From contig DASVCS010000141.1 in assembly GCA_036381495.1 (NCBI GenBank), positions 17,096 to 81,095 on the forward strand: a stretch of DNA of 64,000 bases. Reading direction: 5' to 3'. The first letter of the stretch is position 1. Every line of letters begins with the position of its first letter. The notes below the pieces were generated by a model. That model was not told where the DNA came from. It was given only the letters and a program-made list of their open reading frames with translations, and searched no databases. A program made the position numbers and the translations under genes. Source of the DNA: DASVCS01 sp036381495 (GTDB lineage Bacteria > Gemmatimonadota > Gemmatimonadetes > Longimicrobiales > RSA9). Positions 37,362-44,779 of the stretch are shown piece by piece.

Positions 37362-37711
37362 GTCCTTCCTCCTTGTTTGAGAGGTGAAGTCGGGCCAACA
37401 CCATCGCTGACCCACCCGCGAATCCGGCAATCCGATGCGATTGCATGACGTCGTTGCTGACCGAGCGTTCATTCTCACGCGGCCTACCGGGTGCGGAGCG
37501 CGCCACCTTTCGATCCGGCCAAGGATTCCTCCCGCTTCCGGCGGTCCCATATAGAGAACCCGTAAGTGGCGTGAACTCCCTACAAGGGCTCGCGCCTGGG
37601 GCTAGGGGATCGGTGCGCTGCTTCGGATTCCCGAAGCACCGAAGCGCGGCACAACGCTGTGGGATGCCGCTCCGAACCACGGGCGACCCGCTCGAATCAC
37701 GCACGTCGGGG
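37362..37711. other. Intergenic region between the ECF sigma and the peptide genes
   Basis: 350 bases with no gene I can support. It should hold the promoter of the peptide/propeller operon. A small AT-rich patch (TATAGAGAACC region around 37548-37560, read as TCTATATG on the minus strand) is a candidate -10 region. A single GGGGCTAGGGG occurs near 37598-37608, reminiscent of the hexamer repeat but not an array. Confidence 0.4.
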
Positions 37712-38251
37712 TCACGTGTCGGGCGCGTAGTGCGCCAGGCGTTCCCGCAGGAGTGAGTGTGCTCGTCGCAAATGCTCGCTCACGGTCTTCACCGAGATGC
37801 CCATGGTCCGGGCCGCGTCGGCGTAGGTTCCGTTCTCGATCCGTACGAGCGAGAACGCTTGCCGGCAACGCGGTGGCAGTGCGTCGACGGCTGCATTCAG
37901 TTCGACCGCCAGGGTCCGCGCATGCAACTCGTCGGCAGGTGAGGGACCGAGGGTGTTCGCAGCCGCGTGTGCCGCCCGCTCCCTCCAGTTCAATCGGATG
38001 CGCCTACGCTCGAGCCAATGTAGGGCCTCCTTCCGGACGGCGTGACGAAGGTAGCTACGGTTGATGCGAAGTGAGCTAGACCGCTCGAGGCGCTCGAGGA
38101 GCCGCCGAAAGACCTCGTGGACCACATCCTGCGCGATGTCGCGGGATCCAACGTAGCTGGACGCCAACCGGCACAACTCTGTCCAAGAGCTGCGGTAGAG
38201 CATCGCCACGGTCGCCGGGGCATCGCCGGCATCGCATGAGGATCGAGGCAT
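37712..38251 (-). CDS. ECF-family RNA polymerase sigma factor
   Basis: 179 residues from ATG 38251; an upstream in-frame ATG (38347) and an inner one are possible, and no start has a strong binding site. Region 2: MLYRSSWTELCRLASSYVGS then DIAQDVVHEVFRRLLERL. Region 4: LPPRCRQAFSLVRIENGTYADAA and MGISVKTVSEHLRRAHSLLR. It has the short SigK/FecI-like layout common in Bacteroidetes and Gemmatimonadota. No anti-sigma gene is adjacent. It probably switches on the downstream peptide/propeller genes on the same strand. Confidence 0.88.
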   Translation of the reverse strand: MPRSSCDAGDAPATVAMLYRSSWTELCRLASSYVGSRDIAQDVVHEVFRRLLERLERSSSLRINRSYLRHAVRKEALHWLERRRIRLNWRERAAHAAANTLGPSPADELHARTLAVELNAAVDALPPRCRQAFSLVRIENGTYADAARTMGISVKTVSEHLRRAHSLLRERLAHYAPDT

Positions 38252-38581
38252 CGGCCTGATGGTCGATCGGACGGTGATGAGCAAGGAACGGTTGCGGCGA
38301 CGAGGATGCCGCCAAATGCTACGATGCCTCGATCCAACTTCAAACACAACGGTTTAATGGGACAAGTCGATTCCGGTGAGGGCAGGACCATCGTCGGGGC
38401 GAGGAGGCGCCGCGCGGCGCCTCCTCGCGTCTTTGCGCTCCCGATCCGCAGCGGCTAGCTTGCGGGCCTGCGTTCCTCCTCACGCTGCGGCGCCCGAAGC
38501 GCGCCGGGTCCCGGTCCGTGGAATCGGGGTCGGAGCATCGTTCGGCTCCGGTCCGAGCCGAGACAAGAAGGCGTCGGAACG
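38252..38581. other. Divergent region with a strong inverted repeat
   Basis: 330 bases between the ECF sigma (minus) and the diheme cytochrome (plus). The part 38310-38360 is comparatively AT-rich (CAACTTCAAACACAACGG) and likely carries the sigma gene promoter. The part 38401-38426 is a hairpin listed separately. Confidence 0.45.
38401..38426 (+). terminator. Perfect 11-bp hairpin
   Basis: GAGGAGGCGCC, loop GCGC, GGCGCCTCCTC, followed by GCGTCTTTGCG. The stem is long and perfect, but no gene on the plus strand ends just before it, so it may be an attenuator-like or processing hairpin in the cytochrome transcript leader, or a remnant terminator. Confidence 0.45.
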
Positions 38582-39484
38582 GTGATCTGGCTCAAGCGTC
38601 TGGCGATCCTCGGCGGCGGACCCTGCGTCGTCCTGGTACTGGCGGTCGGCGGGATCTACGGCTTCAGCGCGATGGCGCTGCGGAAGTCGTACGACATCAC
38701 GATCTCGCCCGTACTCGTCCGACCCGATTCGGCGACGGTCGCGCACGGTCGGCACATCGCGGTGGCGATCACGAAGTGTGCGGACTGCCACGGCCCGGAC
38801 CTGGGCGGAGAGGTCATGGTCGACGACCCGGCGCTCGGCCGGATCGTGGCGAGCGACCTGACCCGCGGCCGGGGCGGCATCGCGGACGAGTACACGGATC
38901 CGGACTTCGTGCGCGCGATCCGCCACGGCGTCCGCAAGGACGGCATGCCGATCCCGGCGATGCCGTCCCGGGAGTACTACTCCCTCAACGACGCCGATCT
39001 GGGCGCACCCATCGCCTACCTGCGGTCGCTGCCGCCCGTGGACCGGCAACTGCCGGAGACCCGTCTGGGCCTGGTGGGCCGGGGGCTCGTCCTCTTCGCG
39101 GGCGCACATCTGCTGCCGGCCACGGGAATCGACCACGACGGGCCGCGACCGGAGGCCGTTGCACCGGGCGTGACCGTCGAGTACGGCGAGTACCTGGCCG
39201 TGACCGGCGGGTGCGTGGGGTGCCACGGGCCCGGGCTGTCGGGCGGCCCGATCCCGGGCACGCCGCCGGACTTCCCGCCAGCCACCAACATCGCGCCCGC
39301 CGGCATCGGCGAGTGGACCGAAGCCGACTTCTTCCGCTCGCTGCGCCAGGGCATCCGCCCCGATGGCCGTGTGATCGACCCCGCCATGCCGTGGGCGAAC
39401 GTGGGCCAGATGACCGATGACGAGATCCGCGCGCTCTGGATGTATCTGCGGTCGGCGCCACGGCGCGAGACGGGCGGGAGGTAG
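38582..39484 (+). CDS. Membrane-anchored diheme cytochrome c
   Basis: 300 residues from GTG 38582. One N-terminal anchor (ILGGGPCVVLVLAVGGIYGF) and two class I cytochrome c domains: first heme site KCADCHGPDLGG at about residue 66, second GCVGCHGPGLSGG at about residue 212. Each is followed by a distal methionine region (GMPIPAMPSREYY; DPAMPWANVGQM). This is the gene type often annotated as cytochrome c or as a dehydrogenase cytochrome subunit; it may accept electrons from periplasmic dehydrogenases. The stop codon TAG directly abuts a G-rich repeat. Its neighbours do not fix the partner enzyme. Confidence 0.9.
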   Translation: MIWLKRLAILGGGPCVVLVLAVGGIYGFSAMALRKSYDITISPVLVRPDSATVAHGRHIAVAITKCADCHGPDLGGEVMVDDPALGRIVASDLTRGRGGIADEYTDPDFVRAIRHGVRKDGMPIPAMPSREYYSLNDADLGAPIAYLRSLPPVDRQLPETRLGLVGRGLVLFAGAHLLPATGIDHDGPRPEAVAPGVTVEYGEYLAVTGGCVGCHGPGLSGGPIPGTPPDFPPATNIAPAGIGEWTEADFFRSLRQGIRPDGRVIDPAMPWANVGQMTDDEIRALWMYLRSAPRRETGGR

Positions 39485-39507
39485 GGCTGGGGCCGGGGCC
39501 GGGGCCG
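39484..39507 (+). repeat. Degenerate hexamer array after the cytochrome stop codon (copy E)
   Basis: GGGCTG followed by three GGGCCG units, starting on the last base of the TAG stop. Downstream (to about 39605) come GGGAAACGG, GGGCGGGATGGGGTGG and GGGAACGGGAGCGG blocks that also occur, in other orders, in copies C, F and G of the repeat family. Confidence 0.7.
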
Positions 39508-39634
39508 GTGCGAGGGCCGGGACCGGGAAACGGAAAGGCCGTGGCCGAGGTTAAGCGGGGCGGGATGGGGTGGAGTGGCGTGGGGACGGACGGGAACGGG
39601 AGCGGCGGCTGTGCCGCCGCGTGCGTTGCCCGCG

Positions 39635-39874
39635 CTACCGGCCGTCCACGACCGCCGCCCAGACGCGCTCGGGGCGGAAACACAGCGCGTGGCCGCACTC
39701 GTCTTCGAACCAGAGCAGCGCACCCTGCCGCATGCGGAAGAGGATGCTGCGCTGGAGCTCGAGCGGCGAGTCCTTCCACCGGGCGCGGAATGTGACCTCG
39801 CCGTCATCCGTGGCGAGTCGGACCCGCACCGTGGGAATCCGTTGCCGCAGCGGCACACGCGCGTAGAACACCAT
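39635..39874 (-). CDS. Small conserved-looking protein, unknown function
   Basis: 79 residues with no signal or membrane span. It is strand-rich (RIPTVRVRLATDDGEVTFRA) with a short helix and ends in FRPERVWAAVVDGR. A Cys pair flanks the HAL region (DECGHALC). Coding quality is good, and it lies in its own convergent slot between the cytochrome (plus) and, 60 bases upstream on the same strand, the UDG-like gene, so the two may be co-transcribed. No family is recognised. Confidence 0.6.
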   Translation of the reverse strand: MVFYARVPLRQRIPTVRVRLATDDGEVTFRARWKDSPLELQRSILFRMRQGALLWFEDECGHALCFRPERVWAAVVDGR

Positions 39875-39934
39875 GCCCGAACGCTAAGCGGAAATGCAAT
39901 TTCGGGCAACACCCGGGGGGCGCCGCAGGCGCCG

Positions 39935-40873
39935 CTACACTCCTTTCTCGCGCCAGAGGCGATCGAGGCGCGCATGGCGGGGCGCGATGCGGTCGCGCCA
40001 TTCGGGAAGCGCGTAGATGCCGGTGGTCGGGAGGGGCGGCCGGTCGGCGGGCGGATCGAGCCCGAGGACGTCGCGGGCGGCGCGGCGCAGTGCCGCGCGC
40101 GTCTCGAGCATGCGGGCGTGGAAGCGCGTCGTGGTCCCTGCGAACGGGGACATGTTCTGGGCGGAGGGGTGCAAGAGGAAGAGGAGTGCGGGGAGCGGGT
40201 CTCCTCTCCACGCGGTGCGCCAGGCGTCCAGGAACCGCTCGCCCGGTGGCTCGGCCGCGGGCCACGGGGTCGCGGCGCCGCGCTCGAGGCCGGCCCTGGC
40301 CAACCGCGCCAGCGACGGGAGGCGGAGCGGCTCGGCGCCCAGCCGTGCGGCGGAGACGACGGCGCGCAACGCCACGTTGCCGAAGGCGACGATGAGCCGG
40401 GGACCGGCCGCTACGATCGTGTCGTGGAGCAGGTGCAGGCTCGTGGCGTAATCACCGACGGGCGCGACCAGCTCCGCGAGCGCCGGCTCGCCGCCGCCCC
40501 GCACCGGGAGCTGGTTCAGCGCCGCGGCGATGAAGGTGTCGTTGCGCGTCACGCCGATGCTGCCGAAGAGCGCATCCACGTTCGCGCCGGAGAGGTCTCC
40601 GCCGAACGGGATGCGCGTGCCGTGCGCGCCGAGGTCGCCGCTTCCCTTCCCGCCGGCGTTGCCGGGCGCGGCGCCGACCCACAGGATCTCGACACGACGC
40701 CACGCGCCGTTGCGCCGGGACCAGACGACGGGGCGGTCGACCGGCGCGCCGGCCTCGTCCCGGCATGGATCGGTGAGCCACTCATCTTCCAGACACCGCG
40801 GATGCGCCGCGTGGACCCGCTTGAAGACCGTCCGGAACCGGGATTCCTGTCGTTCGCGTTCGTCGCTCGTCAT
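39935..40873 (-). CDS. Uracil-DNA-glycosylase superfamily protein
   Basis: 312 residues from ATG 40873. UDG-fold motif A is WVGAAPGNAGGKGSGDLGAH followed by GTRIPFGGDLSG, and motif B is LLFLLHPSAQNMS near residue 230. A central block NDTFIAAALNQLPVRG fits the fold's core strand. These match family-4/5-like UDG domains, though the extended N-terminus (DPCRDEAGAP) and the absence of the usual four-cysteine iron-sulfur set leave the exact subgroup open. Likely role: removal of uracil or other damaged bases from DNA. It is preceded by a 640-base region containing a 19-bp tandem repeat. Confidence 0.8.
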   Translation of the reverse strand: MTSDERERQESRFRTVFKRVHAAHPRCLEDEWLTDPCRDEAGAPVDRPVVWSRRNGAWRRVEILWVGAAPGNAGGKGSGDLGAHGTRIPFGGDLSGANVDALFGSIGVTRNDTFIAAALNQLPVRGGGEPALAELVAPVGDYATSLHLLHDTIVAAGPRLIVAFGNVALRAVVSAARLGAEPLRLPSLARLARAGLERGAATPWPAAEPPGERFLDAWRTAWRGDPLPALLFLLHPSAQNMSPFAGTTTRFHARMLETRAALRRAARDVLGLDPPADRPPLPTTGIYALPEWRDRIAPRHARLDRLWREKGV

Positions 40874-41514
40874 CGTCGTCGTGTAGGGTCCGCCCCGCGA
40901 GGCGCTTGCGCCCCGGATCCGGAAAATACCAGGCTCGACTGATGAAACGCCAAGCTCGGCCGATCCCGGCGTCTCTCGATCCCGATCCATCGCCATCCCG
41001 ACCCCGGCATGGCGCATCCCGACCCGGAATGGCCACCGCGGGGGTCTGGAAGCCAGAGGAGCGCGGCCGAACTCGGCATTATACCCGGCGCGGCCGAGCC
41101 GTTCACGTGTCCCGTGCGAATCTGTGGAAGTCCCGCCGTGGCGCGGGCACTGGTCGCAGGCGCCCGGCGGACGCCCGCACTGCGCCCGCGCGCCTGCATT
41201 TCGCCCACGCGCCCACGCTTCGCCCACGCGCCCACGCTTCGCCTGCACGTCCACGCTTCGCCTGCACGCCCACGCTTCGCCTGCACACCCGCACTCCGCC
41301 CACGCGACCGCACCTCGTCCGTACGGCTGCACCTCGCCCGCGCGGCTGCACCTCCCCTGTGCGGCTGCACCTCCCCGCGCGACCACCCTTCCCTCGCCCG
41401 CCCACACCTCGCCCGGAACGCCCGTACGCCCGCCGGGATTGCCCGCACGCCGCCGACGCGCGATCTTGGTCCGGAACAAGCGCCATGGATCTCGACTGGA
41501 GCGGAGGTTTTCCG
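40874..41514. other. Intergenic region with a 19-bp minisatellite
   Basis: 640 bases between divergent genes. All open frames in it are products of the tandem repeat at 41181-41407 and lack ribosome binding sites. Promoters for both neighbours should lie here, the plus-strand one within 41408-41500. Confidence 0.5.
41181..41407. repeat. Degenerate 19-bp tandem repeat, about 12 units
   Basis: Units such as TTCGCCCACGCGCCCACGC, TTCGCCTGCACGCCCACGC and CTCGCCCGCGCGGCTGCAC follow each other at a strict 19-base period from 41181 to 41389, with a final 18-base unit. Variation increases towards the right end. The period is not divisible by three, so the array is not coding. The plus strand is strongly pyrimidine-rich. 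Confidence 0.8.
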
Positions 41515-42180
41515 ATGCGACCGACGACTCATCGACTCGTCGCGTGCGGCCGTGCGCGGCGGCGGCTCACACCCGCGGCAGCGTTCCTCGCCGCGTGTGG
41601 CGTCGCGCTCCTCGCCGCGTGTGGCGCCGGCGCGGCCCAGGACTCATCCGGCGCGGCCGATGAGCAGTCCGCGGCCGGTGCGTCCGCCGGCGCTCCGGCC
41701 GCCGCGGCCCCCGCGCCGCCGGCCGCCGACCCGGCCGACGTCGCCTCGATCGACGCGATCATCGCCGCCGTCTACGACGTGATCTCGGGGCCGGCGGGAG
41801 AGCCGCGGGATTGGGACCGCATGCGGTCGCTCTTCGTCCCCGGCGCGCGGCTGATCCCGGTGCGGGTCCCCGAGAGCGGACCCGCACGGGCCATGCAGCT
41901 CTCGGTCGAAGACTACATCGAGCGCGCCGGCCCGCAGCTCGAGGAGGGCGGCTTCTTCGAGCGCGAGGTCGCGAACCGCACCGAGCGCTACGGGCACATC
42001 GCCCATGTGTTCAGCACGTACGAGTCGCGGCGCACCGCCGAGGATCCCGAGCCGTTCGCCCGCGGCATCAACAGCTTCCAGCTCCTCTACGATGGCGGCC
42101 GGTGGTGGATCGTCACGATCTACTGGGATGCCGAGCGGCCGGGCCAGCCGATCCCGGACCGTTACCTGACGCAGGGCTGA
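41515..42180 (+). CDS. Lipoprotein with SnoaL/NTF2-like domain
   Basis: 221 residues from ATG 41515, with GGAGG six to seven bases upstream. The N-terminus is a lipoprotein signal with tandem lipobox-like LAACG/LAACG (about residues 21-36). An Ala/Pro-rich linker (about 40-75) precedes a compact domain at 78-221: VASIDAIIAAVYDVISG, DWDRMRSLFVPGARLIPV, TERYGHIAHVFSTYESRR, INSFQLLYDGGRWWIVTIYW, the classic cone-shaped NTF2/DUF4440 pattern. Ligand unknown. The 5' part of this gene is present again, inverted and truncated, at 43439-43604. A permease gene follows after 34 bases. Confidence 0.88.
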   Translation: MRPTTHRLVACGRARRRLTPAAAFLAACGVALLAACGAGAAQDSSGAADEQSAAGASAGAPAAAAPAPPAADPADVASIDAIIAAVYDVISGPAGEPRDWDRMRSLFVPGARLIPVRVPESGPARAMQLSVEDYIERAGPQLEEGGFFEREVANRTERYGHIAHVFSTYESRRTAEDPEPFARGINSFQLLYDGGRWWIVTIYWDAERPGQPIPDRYLTQG

Positions 42181-42214
42181 CGACCACGACTCCTCGGAAC
42201 CTGGCGAGGCCGGC

Positions 42215-43435
42215 ATGAACACACGCATCCGCCTGTCGACGATGATGTTCCTCCAGTATTTCGTCTGGGGGGCATGGTACGTCACGCTCGGGACGTACCT
42301 CGGCCAGACACTGCGATTCGATGGCACGCAGATCGGGCTGGTCTACGGGAGCACCGCGATCGCGGCGATGGTCTCGCCCTTCTTCGTGGGGATGGTCGCC
42401 GACCGGTTCTTCGCGACGGAGAAGCTGCTCGCGGTGCTGCACGTCGTGGGCGGCGCGGTGCTCTGGTACGCCTCGACGCTCGCGCAGTTCGGCGGTTTCT
42501 ACGCGGTGGTGCTCGTCTACGCGTTGCTGTACATGCCGACGCTGGCGCTGACGAACTCGATCTCGTTCCACAACATGCAGGACCCCGACCGTGAGTTCCC
42601 GGCGGTGCGGGTGCTGGGCACGATCGGCTGGATCGTGGCCGGGGTCCTGGTCGGCCAGCTCCACGTCGAGGCGTCGGCGGTGCCGATGCGGATCGCCGCG
42701 GGCGCGTCCGTGCTCCTGGGGCTGTTCTGCCTCGCGCTGCCGCACACGCCGCCGCACGATGCGGGGAAGTCCGTCGCGATCCGGGACGTCCTGGGGCTGG
42801 ACGCGCTCGCGCTCATGAAGGACCGCTCGTTCGCGGTGTTCGTGATCGGCTCGTTCCTGCTCTGCATCCCGCTCCAGTTCTACTACACGTTCACGAACCT
42901 CTTCCTGAACGAAATCGGGATGGCCGAACCGGCGAGCAAGATGACGCTCGGCCAGATGAGCGAGTTCTTCTTCATGCTGCTCATCCCGTGGTTCCTGCTG
43001 CGGCTGGGCGTGAAGAAGATGCTGCTGCTGGGGATGGCGGCGTGGACGCTCCGCTACGTCTTCTTCGCCTTCGGCGACGTCGGCTCTCTGGCGCCGCTGC
43101 TCTACCTGGGGATCGCGCTGCACGGCGTCTGCTACGACTTCTTCTTCGTGACCGGCCAGCTCTACGTGGACCGCCGGGCGAGCCTGTCGATCCGCGCGGC
43201 CGCGCAGGGGTTCCTGGCGTTCATCACGCTGGGGGTGGGCTACTTCATCGGTGCGATCGTGTCGGGGCGCGTCGTCGAGCGCTACGCCACGGGCGGCCAG
43301 ATCCCGCACGACTGGCAGACCATCTGGCTGGTGCCCGCGGCGATGGCGGCCGTCGTCATCGTGCTGTTCGCCGGGCTGTTCCGCGATCGGCCGGCGGAGG
43401 TCGCGGCACAGGGCGCGGTGGCGGCGGAGGCGTAG
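42215..43435 (+). CDS. Nucleoside/sugar permease of the major facilitator superfamily (NupG-like)
   Basis: 406 residues with 12 helices. The NupG/XapB-type nucleoside:proton symporter look is given by the start (RLSTMMFLQYFVWGAWYVTLG), AAMVSPFFVGMVADRFFATE, LTNSISFHNMQDPDREFPAV followed by RVLGTIGWIVAG, and QGFLAFITLGVGYFIGAIVSG. Homologues beside sugar oxidoreductases are often annotated as nucleoside or sugar transporters. It lies in the same direction as the SnoaL lipoprotein and upstream, but opposite in strand, to a DUF1080 gene and the GMC region, so it may import the substrate for that cluster. Confidence 0.88.
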   Translation: MNTRIRLSTMMFLQYFVWGAWYVTLGTYLGQTLRFDGTQIGLVYGSTAIAAMVSPFFVGMVADRFFATEKLLAVLHVVGGAVLWYASTLAQFGGFYAVVLVYALLYMPTLALTNSISFHNMQDPDREFPAVRVLGTIGWIVAGVLVGQLHVEASAVPMRIAAGASVLLGLFCLALPHTPPHDAGKSVAIRDVLGLDALALMKDRSFAVFVIGSFLLCIPLQFYYTFTNLFLNEIGMAEPASKMTLGQMSEFFFMLLIPWFLLRLGVKKMLLLGMAAWTLRYVFFAFGDVGSLAPLLYLGIALHGVCYDFFFVTGQLYVDRRASLSIRAAAQGFLAFITLGVGYFIGAIVSGRVVERYATGGQIPHDWQTIWLVPAAMAAVVIVLFAGLFRDRPAEVAAQGAVAAEA

Positions 43436-43438
43436 GAG

Positions 43439-43604
43439 CGGCGGCGCGGGGGGCGCGGCGGCCGGAGAGCCGGCGGGCGCCCCGGCCGCGGATTGCTCAT
43501 CGGCCGCGCCGGGTGAGTCCCGGGCCGGGCCGGCGCCGTACGCGGCGAGGAGCGTGACGCCGCACGCGGCGAGGAAGGCCGCCGCGGGCGTGAGCCACCG
43601 CCGC
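43439..43604 (-). pseudogene. Truncated inverted copy of the SnoaL-lipoprotein 5' region
   Basis: Read on the minus strand, about 165 bases align almost gap-free with 41556-41722 of the lipoprotein gene (signal peptide to Ala/Pro linker). Shared stretches include TTCCTCGCCGCGTG, CTCCTCGCCGCGT and CGGCGCGGCCGATGAGCA. The copy lacks the start codon context and the entire NTF2 domain; it runs into the end of the permease gene. It is best read as the remnant of a paralogous gene, or of a local inverted duplication. Confidence 0.75.
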
Positions 43605-43642
43605 CCACGACGGCGAGCGGTCGCGTCCGGTGCCGGACGCCC

Positions 43643-44509
43643 TCAGTGGCCCGCGTCGAGGCGGCGGATCCGGATGTCGCGGAACCAGACGGGGTTGCCG
43701 TGGTCCTGGAGCCCGATGTAGCCCGTCGGGCTCTTCCCGTACCCGGGCATGGCGGCGAACTTGCTGTCCGCCACGCGCGCCTTCCAGTCGTCGCTCCACT
43801 GTTCGTACTCGACGATCTTCGTGCCATTGAGCCAGTGCTCGACGTGGGGCCCGCGCGCGACGATGCGCACATGGTTCCATTCGCCGGCGGGGTGCGTCAC
43901 ATCGCTCGTGGGCGCATACAGCGCGAAGTTCGAGCCGGCCGACGTGATCGGGGCCTTGCCGTCCGGGTGGCCGGCGTTGTCGACGATCTGCATCTCGGGA
44001 CCGCTCTCGTAGATCCGGGCGTAGTCCTCGGTGGCGCGGTAGAAGATCCCGCTGTTGCCGCCCTCGGAGATGCGCCAATCGAGCTCGAGCTCGAAGTCGC
44101 CGTATCGTTCGCGGGTGATCAGCGTGGCCTCGCCCTCGTGGCCGGGCCGCGGCACGAGCGCCAGCACGCCGCCATCTTCGATGCGCCACGCCGCGGGGAC
44201 CGTGTCCTGACGATAGCCGCGCCAACGGCTGAGGTCGGTGCCGTCGAAGAGCACCTGCCAGCCGGCGGCCGCCGCCTCGGGCGCCGCCTTCTGCGCCGAC
44301 GCGGCGTCACCGCCTTCCGTTCCGGAGGTGCACGCGGCGAAGAGCAACACGCCCGGCAGCGTCATCGCGACCGGAACGGCACGGAGGAGCGGACGGCGCA
44401 CGGCCGGCCGGCCGCCACCCCTCCGCGCTCCGGCGCCGCCGCGGCCGTGCGCTCGCGGGTGCCGACGCTCGCTCCGCTCCGCGCATCCATCCAATGCCTC
44501 CGTCGTCAT
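43643..44509 (-). CDS. DUF1080 family (3-keto-disaccharide hydrolase-like) lipoprotein
   Basis: 288 residues from ATG 44509 (GAGGTCCC before it); a later ATG at about 44365 would give a more usual short signal. Lipoprotein signal ends at FAACTSG. The domain spans about residues 95-288 with typical motifs GWQVLFDGTDLSRWRGY, WRIEDGGVLALV, DFELELDWRISEGGNSGIFY, ESGPEMQIVDN, GEWNHVRIVARG and NPVWFRDIRIRRL. This concanavalin-like family includes enzymes that cleave 3-keto-glycosides, which fits the nearby GMC and Gfo/Idh oxidoreductases. It is divergent from the GMC gene, with 270 bases between them. Confidence 0.92.
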   Translation of the reverse strand: MTTEALDGCAERSERRHPRAHGRGGAGARRGGGRPAVRRPLLRAVPVAMTLPGVLLFAACTSGTEGGDAASAQKAAPEAAAAGWQVLFDGTDLSRWRGYRQDTVPAAWRIEDGGVLALVPRPGHEGEATLITRERYGDFELELDWRISEGGNSGIFYRATEDYARIYESGPEMQIVDNAGHPDGKAPITSAGSNFALYAPTSDVTHPAGEWNHVRIVARGPHVEHWLNGTKIVEYEQWSDDWKARVADSKFAAMPGYGKSPTGYIGLQDHGNPVWFRDIRIRRLDAGH

Positions 44510-44779
44510 GGGACCTCGCCTCGCAAAGGGTGTCGCCGTGGGGGAGCACGCGCCGGCCGGGACCGGCGGCCGTCGCGTCCCGCCGGCGCGCGGGCCGTAT
44601 GGCCGTGCCTCGGCATCGGGGGTCTGGCCGCCGCGGGCGTCGCGCCCCATAATGGTCCAGGAGCGGCCGGGCCCGGCCGCACGCGGTCCAAGCTACCGGA
44701 CCGGTTGCGGCGGTGCAACATCGGCGGTTGCAGCCCCCGGCGCCTCGCCCTCATGCCCAAGCGTTCCCAGGAGGCGTCC

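Noticed and set aside
39484..39634. Coding frame through the G-rich region after the cytochrome gene
   Set aside because: Frames exist in several phases only because the sequence is a repeat; no binding site or domain.
41181..41407. CRISPR or coding repeat candidate
   Set aside because: 19-base units have no spacers, and the period is not a multiple of three, so no consistent peptide repeat is encoded.
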